Source: Membranipora membranacea (lineage: Eukaryota > Bryozoa > Gymnolaemata > Cheilostomatida > Membraniporidae). From it: a stretch of DNA of 60,000 nucleotides. The position numbers and the translations under genes were made by a program. Every line of letters begins with the position of its first letter. The stretch's first letter is position 1. The stretch is from the NCBI GenBank assembly GCA_914767715.1, contig OU612069.1, positions 9,857,387 through 9,917,386 of the forward strand, written 5' to 3'. Below are positions 22,301 through 35,600 of this stretch, piece after piece. Under the pieces are notes generated by a model. The model worked only from the letters and a program-made list of their open reading frames with translations, made no database searches and had not been told where the DNA came from.

Positions 22301-25300
22301 GGTCATTGGCCTGCCTAACACATTCTGTCAAAAAAAAAACCCTCCGAATGTTTTGGTAGGCCAAATTTCCTAAGACAGCCTTTGGGCTTGCTGCATTGGG
22401 ATAGAAAAGGCGACTGTCACCAACAGGTGGAAGCTGGCCGAAATCGCCGATGATTCTGGAAAGGCTTGCTGCAGCCGTTTGTTGATGGCATTTAGCATGC
22501 TACAGCCAATCATGGAGACTTCGTCTATTATGACGTAACGAGTAGCATGGAACTTGTCTTGAAGTTTTTGCAGTGAGGGACCTCTTAGCTGTGCAAAGCT
22601 GTGTACATTAGGAAACAGTAGGTGAGAATGTAGAGTAGCACCACCAATATTTACAGCAGCAACACCAGTCGGTGCTAAGAGTGTGACTGATTGGCCGAGA
22701 AGTTGATGTAGGCAGTGAATGAGGTATGATTTACCTGTACCCGCAGTACCAAGAACGAGCATAGCCAAGGGGTCAGCCTGAGGGTTGATAGTATGGGCAT
22801 GTACATGATCATACACACGTCTCTGTTCAGCATTGAGCTGCTGAGGGTGATAATCTGGGTCATGTAAAATGGCAGGCTGGTTGACTGGATCAGCATTCTT
22901 AGATTGTACGAGGAAAGAGCGGGATGGTTGGATAAGATGGTGATTAAGTTGAGAATGAATGAGCCAGTCGAAGTTTGCATGTACCTGAGGAGCTATGAGG
23001 CATAGAGTGATAATGATGCGATAAAAAAAATGAGTAAAATATAGCAGTGCCTGTGGTAAATGATAAGCAAAGTGAAAATGTAATATAGTGCTGGCAAATT
23101 AGAGTATGATAGAGAATTGCCTGGTCCTTTTCAAGACTCTCTGATGTTATAATTAGAAAAGTGTACTCCCTACTGATTGTTTGCTTATAATCTAAATTGT
23201 TGTTTTGTCCTATGGTTCTACTCGGATGTTCAATAATAGAGATTAGCAGTGTACAGTTTTAATGTGACAAACGCCACTTATAACTGAGTTTCAAACCCTA
23301 TGAGATCTGAAAATGAAAATGTTGATAGCTGCTTTCCAAAAAAAAAGTGCAGCAAACCTGAGAGATTCAATCCCACAGCTTACTATGCAGCTTAATAGCT
23401 CATGCTTACTGAGACATGATAACAGAGCTAAAAGTCTGTCATGATAAGTGCTGCCTGATAAATAAAAAAAAAGGTTTGCGGCAAGCTTCTAGCTTTGAGA
23501 TCTGATACAACAATGTTTATAGTACTGAGACAAAGCGCTGCCTGGTAAATAAATACAAAATATTGTGGCAAGCTTCTAACGATGAGATCTGGGATAACAA
23601 TTAGTGTCCACTGCTGTTTTCTAAAAAATAGAGCAGCAAACATGCTGAGAAACGAACCCACAGTGTACTATACTGACCAGCTCATTAGGTAATTACGATT
23701 GAGACTACATAGGTAGCCACAGCGAATAGTGACGCAGCGACACAGCGACGCAACAAATAGTTTGCAAACTAGGGGTTCCCTGATTTGTTTGTAAACCGAA
23801 TTATGACGTAAAGACATGCACCGGATCAAGACGTAATAATGAGGTTGTAAATTGCTCGTGGTAAATTGAAGAGGTAAAATAAATGACAAATGATAATGGT
23901 AGGCACATAGGCGGCAGCTACCAGGAGAAGTGAATGATAGTATAATCTGTGAGAAGTTATCGAAACTCACATGGGAGCGGCGTAATTAACGCAGATTACA
24001 TGACGATGATATTGTAATAAGAAAAAACAAAATAATCTAATCTATATAATACCAAAAGAATGAAGTTTCTAATGAGAGAATAGAGTTAAATAATTACTTG
24101 AAAGTAGAGAGGATCCCTGAAATTTCCTGCCTGGCTTGTTGACTGTTTACTGGTTGACCACAAATTGCCCAAAAATTTGAAATTTAACAGTTCTTGGCTC
24201 AAAAGTGCAAAGTTCAAGCAAATAAGAATTTGCAAGTGGCCTATTGGCTGTAGTATAATTGTTTTGTGCCATTTATAGTGATTAGCTTCGGAACCATAGA
24301 AATTTCTATAAAGCAGAATTAAATCATCGCTATTTCTATTGAGCCAGATTTTTGCCCAGGCACTCAGGCTAAAATGGTTTGCTCAGGTATGACTGCCTCT
24401 ATTAGATATTAGCCTTTGAACCATAGAAATATATATTCGAGCAAATTTTAACCATTGAAATTTCTATTAAAGCAGATAATTTTACACATATTGCCCAGGC
24501 ACTTAGGCTTTATTAAGTTGCTCTGAGGAGTGATTGAGGATTGCACATAGACAAACTATGTCTATTGGATTGAATAAAAATGGCTAGAAAAAGCCAAAAA
24601 CCTGTGCTGGCTGTTGCAAGTTTTCTATGTCATAGCATCAACTGCTGGTTTTCATATTGCTCCCAAAGAGAAGATCAGGTATGAATCTAGTTAAGTTGAC
24701 AATAATTGAAGGTGGATGGGCAAAACTGTAGGTGTTTATTGTGTGCAAAAATAGGGCTCAGCTGCCACATAAGTTTTCAGAAGTCCCCTATGAGAGTTGC
24801 TTCATGGGCATTACCTTAATACCACCTCCAAACCTTCGGTTTTTCGGTGGGATAAACTGTTTGGAGTTGTAGTTAAAGTTTAATGAGGGAGTGACTATTA
24901 GAAAAGTCTTTCAGTGAAAGGGGGAGGGTGAGCGGTGCACTAACCACTCTTTGTTACAAAACAAACAAGAAACTAAAACTAAATGGGTCTATGATAACAA
25001 AATGAGAGGACAACTTGCATCGATAATTACCATTTTTTGCATGAATATAGTGATAGCAACTTTGCAAATTCCCACCCACCAATAACTCTTCCATACACTA
25101 ACCTGTAGGAAGGCAGAAATCATAGCCTTAGATTTGTTGATGTAATCGTCACTCGGGCGTCCGATTCTAACTTTAGAGGGGAGGTGAAGCTGATGTAAAT
25201 TCTCATCAATCTATGAATATAAAAGTGGAACTAAATAGTCGAGATAGGTGTGTTTATAGAAGGTCATCACTTCACGAGACATTGAACAAGCCAGTGTGTT

Positions 25301-26640
25301 CCCCCAGAGGGACTCCAACCCACTGTGGCACATATCGCCTGGCAGTGAATAGCAAGCAAGGCATTAGAGTTTCTTCTCAAATATAAAATAAAGATCAACA
25401 AATTTCATTAAACAATCAACCTTTTTCATTGATCAATCACATATTTAGAATACTGAGTGGAGTTCATCTAATAAACTTATTAATCGATCTGTGTTCTCAC
25501 TCACCTGACAGAGATCATGTTGAAGCTCCTTGATTTGTTGGAGGGTTCTTGACACCACCCAACCATTTCTTTGTGTAGGTGAGGCTAGAACTTGGTCTTG
25601 TAACCTTATCAGTATGAGATAGTAAGCTCTCCAGCCTCCACTCTCTTCCACAAGCTGTCAAGTATAAGAAATGGAATAATATCGGCAATTAGGAGTCAGG
25701 AGTTGTCTAACGGTTAAGGTTAAGGACTTGTGGGCTTAAGATCCAGGTTCGAGTCCTGGCCCAAGCATTGGCAAGCCATTCATCCTAGACAGATCTACTC
25801 GGATTAAGACCTGTAAATACAGGAGGTCTACTGTGTTCTTGCACACAGTATAAAGATCCCTTTCTGCCTCTAAAAAAAAATAGTGGCCGGCAAACGGCGG
25901 CAAGGGTAAAGGGTATCTACCCCACACAGCCACCTGCTCTTAAGGGCCCCCATTAAATAGGGCGGTCAATTAAGTACTAGTGTAAGGAGAAGAAAAAAGA
26001 ATAAGCGGAGTCAAAGTACCCAGTGGGTAGCCTATTCTCTCGATCCCTGAAGCCTATTCTCTTGATCCCTGAATGGTTTGGAGACTTGGATCTTTTCTCT
26101 GACCTCAACAAAAGCTATGGTTGTTTACACATAGACAAAAGCCTCATCTATATGTATAATTTTACCCTCCGCCCTCCAGTTAGAAAAGTTGTAAGATAAG
26201 TCAAACGACAGTTGATCTGTCCCACAACGGATATGCACAGTGTAAGCTGGTTAACTCTGACTTTATAATTTAGAACTCCTGTCAATTCAGACAAGGTTGG
26301 TCCCTTCATTCAGATCTATATGCATTCTAAAGTCACTTAATTCAGACTCTGCTTAATTAGAACAAACTTTTGTGGTCCCAAGAGGTTTGAATCATGTGAA
26401 CTGCCCTGTATACAGTATTTGTCCCCACATGTCAAGAATTTGATTATGATGGTTATTGGTACTTAATTTGGACATACCTCGTGCTGCACGACGGTCGCGC
26501 TCCACTGACCGATGTGTTTCCACCACGCATCCACTTGTTCCTGATGAGCCTCCAGGCCTCTCCTCTCCAACTTCAGAGCTTCCAACTCCTTCTCCAGCTC
26601 GGTCAGCACCGTGGAGTACTGGAGTAAGATTAATACACAC

Positions 26641-26673
<33 letters not shown>

Positions 26674-29600
26674 AATATACATATATATATATATATGCAT
26701 ATGTCTATAAACATATGTATAAGATGATCATATCAATGCTGTCAAACGGCACAAGAAATGGCCAATACTATTAGATTTGCTCACACTGATCACATGATAG
26801 ACTATTATTACGTATATCTCTGATCGATAGAGAGTAAATTAATTCATTTAGTAAGAGTTCCATCGCAAGGAATTAGGTGTGACGATCCGTGTTCGATTTT
26901 ACTAATTAGGGGCAGGTAAATGTTAGGTACTCACACCAAATTGACTCTAACAATCAGAGATACACATGATAATATAGTGTAGTCTCGATGTTGGTACTAG
27001 ATTGGCTGACCAGTGTTTAAGAAAGCAAAAAACAACCACTGTTCATATCTAAGCAATCTCATAGCAATGAACAAAAAACTAAATTTATTTGTGCGAATAG
27101 ATTTAGTTGTTTTTGTCATTGCTATGAGATTACTTTGATATGAACGGTTGTTGTTTTTTGCTTTTGTAAACATATTAAGGAGAAACAACGGCAAAAAAGG
27201 TGTTATGACCTTTTACTAGGAAAGTGAACCCCTTGAATGATCGTACACTAATAACCACAGACATTCGAGCATATATTAATCTAGGCAGGGTTCCCCGGCT
27301 ATGAGTCATCCTCACAATTTTATCTTCCTGTGCGCTGTTCCGTACTTTATAGTATAATATGATGCCTTTAAAGACTACACAAATCATGTTATAAGGTAAC
27401 TCTCATTCTCTGCATTATGATGTCACCTGGTTGTGCAATACAAGAAACAAGCACTTCAGTGTGACTGTAACATCATAATGCAGAGAATGGCAGTTGCCTT
27501 CCCTTATGGAAGGCACACTTTCCACAATAAATCATGCCAATTTAGCATCGAAATTTTTTTACCATTCGAAGCTGAGAAAACTTTATCATATGAAACTGCC
27601 ACACTATAACATGCTTTGGTATTTGGGTGGTCTTTAACAGAAGTCGTTTTTTATATCAGTTATTCAAACTGACTATGCTCGTACTTACCTTGCTGTCAGC
27701 ATGTTGACTGCTGATTACTTGATGAGCCTGAGTTTTATTGAATATTCTCTCGTCAATATCAGCTATCTTCTTCTTGTTATATTCAGACTGAGTGTTCTGT
27801 ATATCCACTAAGTCTGAGTCATCTATGTCCTGAAAGTCATCCTCATAATCTGTATAAGGGATTGGAGGAAATACTACATATACCCATAGACTTGATAATT
27901 ATTATCATTTATATTAAAATTAATAATAACAATTATTATTATTATAATTAAATCTGTGCATATACCCTTGAGGTGTAAGGCTAACTAACATATACTACTC
28001 TGGAGGCGTATGGTGTTTCAGTGCACTATGGTGTTTCAGTGCACTATGGTGTTTCAGTGCGCTATGGTGTTTCAGTGCACTACGGTATTTCATTGCACTA
28101 TGGTGTTTCAGTGCACTATGGTGTTTCAGTGCACTATGGTGTTTCAGTGCACTATGGTAAGATGAATACTTTGTAATAGTGACATTATCCCCTCCGACTA
28201 TTTGTTGTAAAAGACTCAATATGCTAAATATCAGTTGCTATAGATAGAAGCAAATTTCCAACTTTTTTTTTCTGTATCATAAAAACCACACTAATTGAAG
28301 AGGAAAATGCCTAAGGAGTAGGAGGTGGCTCAGCTGGTTGGACCGCCGGTCCTTCGGCACGAAAATGCTAAGGTCAAGACTTTGAATACCACTGTAGACC
28401 ATTGACTACTGGGGTTCGGTTAGCCCCCAGGTGTGCTCCAACCTGCCGACAAACTTACACCAAAACTGGCGCAGAAATTGCAGCCTCAACCTTAAGACAA
28501 CTGTTATCTCGCCACCCATGCTTCCGGATGTGACGTGTGATAAGACATCTGATTGAGAAGAAAGGGTGTGGTTTTCATAGAGGGGTGTGGTTATCATAGA
28601 CACGCCTACCTTCAGTAGAGCCATAAGAGTTAACCTCTCCTGAGTTAGTTGACTCACTGCTGTCCCATTTAATGATAAAGTGATGATAGACTTCGCTGAC
28701 TAAGAACTGAGGGTAATGGTTCTCCTCTAACTGATGGTATACTATATCCTGAGCTTCATAGAACGACTCCGCACCTCGATTACCTGAGAGGAGACAAAAT
28801 TATCAGATTGTTGTTTAGGATGATGAATGAGGGTGTTTATTTATCCAGTACACTTTACAGAGGGAACAAAGAAAGGGAGGAACAGAGCAATGTACTGTGG
28901 GAAGTATTATGGAAGACAATGGAACACAATTACAAATATTCAAACATAAAAGCTACATATACTACTAATGTACAACCTGGTACAACACAGCACAGTTATG
29001 TAACATGTTTCCTATAATGCAATACAATATTTTGTACTTATATTACTCTTTTGAAATGACACTACAATGGATATTTTGAACTGCTAACTATCATTTTTAA
29101 TAAGGAATTCATCCATGTTGTGATGTATGATACTCTGGAGCCTTGGCAGAGACAAACCATAACTATCAATTTGATAAATCTCACAGTGGCTCCCGTGGTC
29201 AATAACATAAATACAGCATTTGAATTTATAATATCATTGTTCCAAATGTTACAATCATCACAGCCTTTACAGTCTTACAACGAACATCTCCCACAACAAA
29301 AGCAAAGCAAGCAATTGGCTTTGTAAACTACTATGCCAAACACTTTTTTAATAAACTAAATTTTAGATTTTAACAATAAAAAAAGACGAGTGTTCTACCC
29401 ATATGAGTAAAGCTTTACTTACCCATCAGGAAAGCCTCCATGCCTTTGAGCACTGGTTTCTCCAGACGTATTATAGACACACTGCTAGCTATGTATTTAC
29501 TATAAATCTCTGAGGCCAGTCTATGCCTGTCTGATATGTCACATGACTTCAGTGTTTCCGCGGCAACCCAGTATTCAAGCAGACTCTCACAATCATCTAA

Positions 29601-32600
29601 AGAAGAGAAATTACACAGAAACGAATGTTAACCACCATCCTCATAATTCCTACATGGTGCAGTCTTATCTACTTATTGATAAAGTCATTTCAATAATAGG
29701 GGAACCCGAAAGATCATATTTAAAATCTGTAATTTCAACAAGTTTATATTTGGGGTCGGGGATATCATGATTGTTATCTAAAGAATTCGGAAATTCCAGC
29801 TCAATGCAATCGGTAATTGAACTCAAGAATGTTAATTCTAGTACGAAAAGACTGCTGATCAGCAGAGGCCAAACCATGGCCTAAGCAATCAAGAAATAAA
29901 TTGACCAATCAACAGAAAAATGTTGTAACAATATGGATTTGTCCTCTCTCCGAACTACAAACCTGATTTGAGGAAACCATGGAAGCAGCCTCGACATGAT
30001 AAGTTATGCATGGTAAGTTTGAATGAGATGACCTTGTGACCTCTATGCTGATTGGACGACTGGTCTTCTGTGCAGTACTCTGCATACTCTTCACCTCCTA
30101 CAACACAATATAATACATGAGCTGTGGTGTAATGGCTGACCTTAAGACATGGAATTTTTTTCGTTATATATACCATTTTGTAGACATAGAAATAATTCGT
30201 TTTTCGTTTGATCAATCAAGTCTATGATTTTTTTCTATTCACATTTTTTTTCTTGTTCTTCTTCAAATAAGGTAGATAGTAGGGCATCACACCTCATAGC
30301 CTGACATGGTATGCTTGGCCTTATATAACCCCCCCCCCCCAGTTGGATATCAATTATTGGGGTTTGGCGCATGATCAGTACCGCTTTGAGGAATCAGGAC
30401 AAAAACCTTTCAAAACTAAACCAAAGCGAATTCAACAGAAGAATAGAATCATTTGAGGGTGCTAAAGGATAGAAATTCCCCTTGAGAAATGCTTTCATAA
30501 ATGCGAAAGACCCATGGTTACAATGGAGGCTAACTCGGTCTAAGAAGACATGTTGTCCACATTGATTCCAACAAATTCTATCTATGCTAGGCGTGCCCAC
30601 ACAGCCACTGTTGTGATGCAATGAGAGCCATCAATTATCATTGGAACACAGTCACCCTCAAAAATGTTATTAAATATAATCGATTCAGATCAGAGTCAGA
30701 CTAACATTGAGATAATACTATTGGCATGACTGTATCTGGTCGCTAGAGTAAATTTAATCTGATTATCTAAATGGGCCACCTCTTATGGTAGAATTTGACC
30801 ACGGGCCGTAGCACCAATTCTCTTCTGAAGATACTAAGGCTACATGATTTAAGTGATGTTATCGAGCATAAATATAGATACCATAGTATATAACATGGTC
30901 AGTGTAAGTCCAGATCAAACCTCAGTATTATAATTCTACATACCGAGTCTTGATATCCTCTTCTCACATTTAGTCTTAGCTATCCTCAGCTGATTCGCGT
31001 ATCTCTTTAGGTCTCTACCTCTCAACATTTCCACTTTGTTAACTATCTTAGCTCTGCCTGAAAATAGAATTAGCCATTATCACGCCTTTGTTTGTCAAAC
31101 TGGAAAACCTAACAATTTTCCGTTTTCCATTCACTAGAGAAGATATCACTAGACACATTCATGATCTATCAATCCGCATTCAACTCTGAATATGTGAGTC
31201 ACCTTGAGACTGCTATTTCATTAAGAAACTGTATAATGGAACAAAATTTTATTAAAGTCTGAAGCTGTAGATGAGACTCCCCATATTTGGTATCATATTG
31301 AAGGTCTCAGTCTAATTATGAGCACCATGGCAACATATTGAGTACCCTATGGACACAGTTGACACTATTAGCTATACTAAAATGAAACATTTTTCTCAAC
31401 TTTTCTCAACCACTAATGTTGTGCCCTCTTTATCCACTATAGCATAAACACCATAGTGGTTGAGAAATATTGAGAAAATTTTTCATTTCAGTAAAGCTAA
31501 TGGTTTCAACTGTGTCCATAGGGTACTCAATATGTTGCCATGGTGCTCTTAATTAGACTGGGACCTTCAATATGACACCAAATATGGGGAGGCGCAACTA
31601 TAGCTTTAATATATATTGTGGAAAGACATGGAAAGTGGTGCTAAACCCTACCAAGAGCCCAAGTGATGAGCCATTTAAGCTCAAATAATTCTAACATGTA
31701 AGAGGTGTTAATAGAGTGGCGTGGGTGGAGAGGTGTTAGCTTGTGGGATTGGAGTGAGATCTAGTGTATTAAGAAAAAGAAAGAGTGCACCACTCCGAGG
31801 AGTGACGAGTGGCCCTGCTAAACAGCATTATCACAAACCCACTGGTATTTTGGGGATGTTGAATGATGACGAAATCGCTTGATATTCACTGCAAGACGAT
31901 TTGTGCCGCAGGAGTCATAAATTAGAGTCAGAATGGAGGAGCTTTCAATGTTGATTGTTACAGCCCCGAGCAAGAACCATTGGGTGTATTTACTCTAAAT
32001 TCAATTTATATTGCGGCATGTGAACAGGGTATAAGAGGACTTTGACAACATTCAATGATACCACCTTAGCAGGGTACTCCAAGGTCAAGGTAAGAGAATC
32101 AGGGATCAGAGAGTTTTCACTTTGCCTTGCCATTGAGTTGTAGTTTTGTTAGATCGAAGCTCTCGGTCTCAATAAAGGTATCCGACCACACTGATCACAT
32201 GATTTATTATTGCACTTATATCTCTGATCGATAGAGAGTGAGTTTATTCACTTAGCATGAGTACCATCACAAGGAATTTAGTGTGACAACCAGAGGTCGA
32301 TTTCAGTAATCAGGGGTGGGTACATGTCAGGAACTCCTACTAAATTGACTCTAACGATCAGCGATACACATGATAATAGTGTAATCTCGATGTCAGTGTG
32401 GTTTGCTTAACCAATGTGTTGTAGTTTAGTTACATCAAAGGACTCTGTCTCAATGAAAAGTATCTGACAACAAACCCAGCTGCTGACCTTGACACACAAA
32501 CTCACCATGTGAGAGATTAGAGGCGGCGTCAGGCTCGTCTGATTTCTTTAGACCCTGAAGAGTAGTCGAGTGCATTATCTCTGTTATTATGTGGTACCTG

Positions 32601-35600
32601 TAATCAGAAAATTAAAATATGTTTATATACCATTTTATTACATCAACAATCTTCCGAAGATGTTCTCCCTGATGCGCAAAGAAAACAAAACAAAAAACCA
32701 ATAGAAAAAAATCAAGGGAATAAAACTCAATTCAATGAAAACAGACGTTTTGACAAATTTAAATGTATGTATGGTTGTTTATGAACGAAGATGTTGAGGA
32801 AGGTTGTCAAACAAAGTAGTCATATGAATCAAAAAGAAGTTTTTGGGTGGATGTAAGATGTCGGTATCACGAAAAATGTTGGACCACACCAATAAAACCA
32901 ATGGCCGAGCTTAGACATGTTCTTGATCTTCACCACATGACCGGCTCTGAAGCCAGTATATTGGTGGTTAGTATAACCCCCCCCCCCCTAAACCCTGAAC
33001 CACAGACATCACAACAGTTTACTTATAATATAATCACAAGTAATTGACACGCCTCAGTTTTTCACAAAACATATTGCTGTTGCAAACATACCTCCCCCCA
33101 TATATTAATCCAAGAGTCAGACACTCAACTTCCTGATATGATTAGCATGTGCAATATAAAAACTCTCAAACTGCACTGCTTGTTTAAGTACCTTTAATGA
33201 CATGGATTTTCATCTTAAAGATGTTCTTCCAACTCAACTATGAATTAAATAAATCAAATAGGAAAATCACAACAATGAGACAACAGGATAGAAGACAAGG
33301 ATTAGTGGGCAGATATGGCAGTTTAATTATTCGCCTTTTTTGTTGTTGTTACCTTTAATGTTATAGTTGATTGTCATCATAATTTGAACATTTTGATTGG
33401 CATGTGGTGTATCTTATCAGTTGTTAATTGAGGCAGTTCTATCTTGTGATTATACTTTTGATATTATGCGAGCCAGTGGCGTATATTAGCAATCACGGAC
33501 CACGGATATCATTAAATCAAAATCTGTGATTACTGTGAACAAGCCAGGCTGAATAGCTCAAGGTGTAGACTGTAGAGTGTCTGCCTGAAAATCACTGCTT
33601 ATTAAGAATGTTGTGGGTTCAAATCCCAACATTAACAAGTTTTTTTTCAAATGGGTGCTTTAACTGGACTGGAGCATTTTTACTTTTTCCAAGGGGAGTG
33701 TCTTATAAGTGAGGAATTACGGTACATACAGAGTTTGACTTTTGACCTTGAGCTGGACAAGCCAATCAAAAGCCCGGTGTATTGACCCACACCCGCCACG
33801 CCTACGGCGTGTGGATCGGGCTGCGCCCGATCATTATGCTCATCTCTAAAAAGTCAGTGAGTGAATTTCTTTTAGAATATACGCCCCTGATGCGAGCAAA
33901 CCTATAGAGCGGCTCTTATCACAAGTGATAACTGTACTTAAAAATGCATGTCAGAGTTTCGCCTATCAAGCTTGTTAAGCTTATCCGGACAGACTAGTTG
34001 GAGCCATACTGCTGAGAATATCACGCCGGTCAGATCAGGTGAGTAAATGATAATATCAAGAAAGGTAAAGCTACAATATAGTTCCAATCTTCTATTATTT
34101 TACAAACATTTACAACAGTATGTATTTGGAAATCTGATCAGTCTAGTATTAGCTCAGTATAAACGATTTACAGATGATACAATATACAGTGGTGCGCATA
34201 CCACTGCACAACACACAGGTCTTCAGCTAGAAACCATGAGTCAAGCGCTGTTTCGAGGCCTTCTCTAGTACAACCTCCTCATGGCCGGCCCCAGCAGCAT
34301 GAAGCCACCCCTGTGTGTTGCTGAGCATCTCAATCAATCTCATCGATCCCTCAGTGCATTTTGTAAGTTTCGGTGGTTTGACATAATTGGTGTGTTTACG
34401 CTGTTGCACAACCAGGGAGGCTGCCCACTCTTCATTGCAACAATGTTCGCCCCATCACTCTCATGCTTATACTCTAAGCCAAACCAGTGCAGGAAGGTTT
34501 GCTTTCCATCAACTCATCGGCGCAAAGTCGCTATCGTCAAGGCACCCGTCCCTCGTGCCACTCGTTCACTACTCAAATTCACCATATTGAGCATAGTACA
34601 ACTCATACACAAGTCAGAGAGATGACTTGTTTGCGCTACAGCCAGTGGGCTGACTGTGATTTCCTGTCTCGCTCTGCCTGCCTTTTATGCGAGGGCCAAG
34701 CTTTTAATCCTATGTTTGTAAAACCTTAGATCTAACTCAGACTCACTTTGATTTTTCACTCTGCAGAGATTAAACTACTTTAATTTGAGTATTAAAGGCA
34801 TAATCTTGCTTAGCGTTCTACCCCAAGCAGTTTGCTTATCATCACTTATCCCCTCATTCTAATCCTTACAAGGATTATAACAAAAGGAATTAAATGCTGG
34901 CCAGCTCCACAAAACAAAGTGAGTGTGTTAAACCCCAGCTTACAAGTAATAGGATTACTTAGCTTTTGTCTTCACACAGTGCTGTTGCCATATCCATGCA
35001 GATGCGCTTTCTGCCTCATGTACTATGCTTTTTGTGGCTTGTTTGAGTGCTCTTCCTGAAAGCCCAACTCTAGTCAGAAATTTGGTAGCTGATCTAGCTA
35101 TGAATCCACGGCAGCCAACTTCCACTGCGAATAATTCGCAATTCCAACCTTTGTCTTGGCATTGTGTGACCAGATCTTCGTATCTTGTCAGTTTTCGCTC
35201 ATGCGCATATGAGAGATTTTCTTCCCAAGGCACCGTCAATTCCATCAGTATTAGTGCTTTTTCTTTGTCAGACCAAACAATTAAGTCTGGTCTTTGGTTC
35301 GTGATCACAATATGCTGTGGCACGCTGAGCTGCTCTGTGAGGTCGCATCTTACCTGCCATTCTCCGCTGTTCATCAATCCCTTTTTGCGCAAAATCTTTT
35401 CATGCGCTTCACCACCAGCATTAACATATTCACACTTCTCCGTGACATATTTACACAACACTTTCAGGACTTGATTATGCCTATACGTGTATCTTCCCAG
35501 GCTCTGTTGGCAATTCGACAGTATATGTCGAAGTGTGCCCTTAGCCGAGCACTCGGCGCATTTCGAGTTCTCGGTCAAATCCCAGCGTTCCAGGTTTGCC

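Larger units (their letters stand above)
20352..25654 (-). other. SNX25-like PX domain and start of nexin C
   Basis: PX spans 25654-25505 (GWVVSRTLQQIKELQHDL), 25210-25103 (LPSKVRIGRPSDDYINKSKA) and 21107-21057 (DKTLSQSSELFHF). A 31-nt exon at 20947-20917 is proposed because it alone restores phase between 21057 and 20668. Exon 20498-20352 opens nexin C (DSIAGPLYALISEIFEL). The 3.9 kb intron 21108-25102 contains a Helitron-like remnant. Confidence 0.75.
32598..34189. other. Intronic DNA, start of the 11.7 kb nexin intron
   Basis: No gene seen. It contains a tRNA-like unit (33540-33645) and paired GC-rich hairpins (33796-33833). Short homopolymers include C runs near 32979-32988. Confidence 0.45.

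Noticed and set aside
28009-28158. Regular repeats considered as a CRISPR array
   Set aside because: The 18-bp units are head to tail with no spacers, and the DNA is from an animal nucleus.
33540-33645. Functional tRNA gene
   Set aside because: Internal boxes are fair but acceptor-stem pairing fails and there is extra sequence between arms.
34047-34140. Possible fourth family X relic sharing TTTACAAACATTTACAA with member 1
   Set aside because: Only about 17 bases match exactly in AT-rich DNA, with no supporting amino-acid pattern around them.
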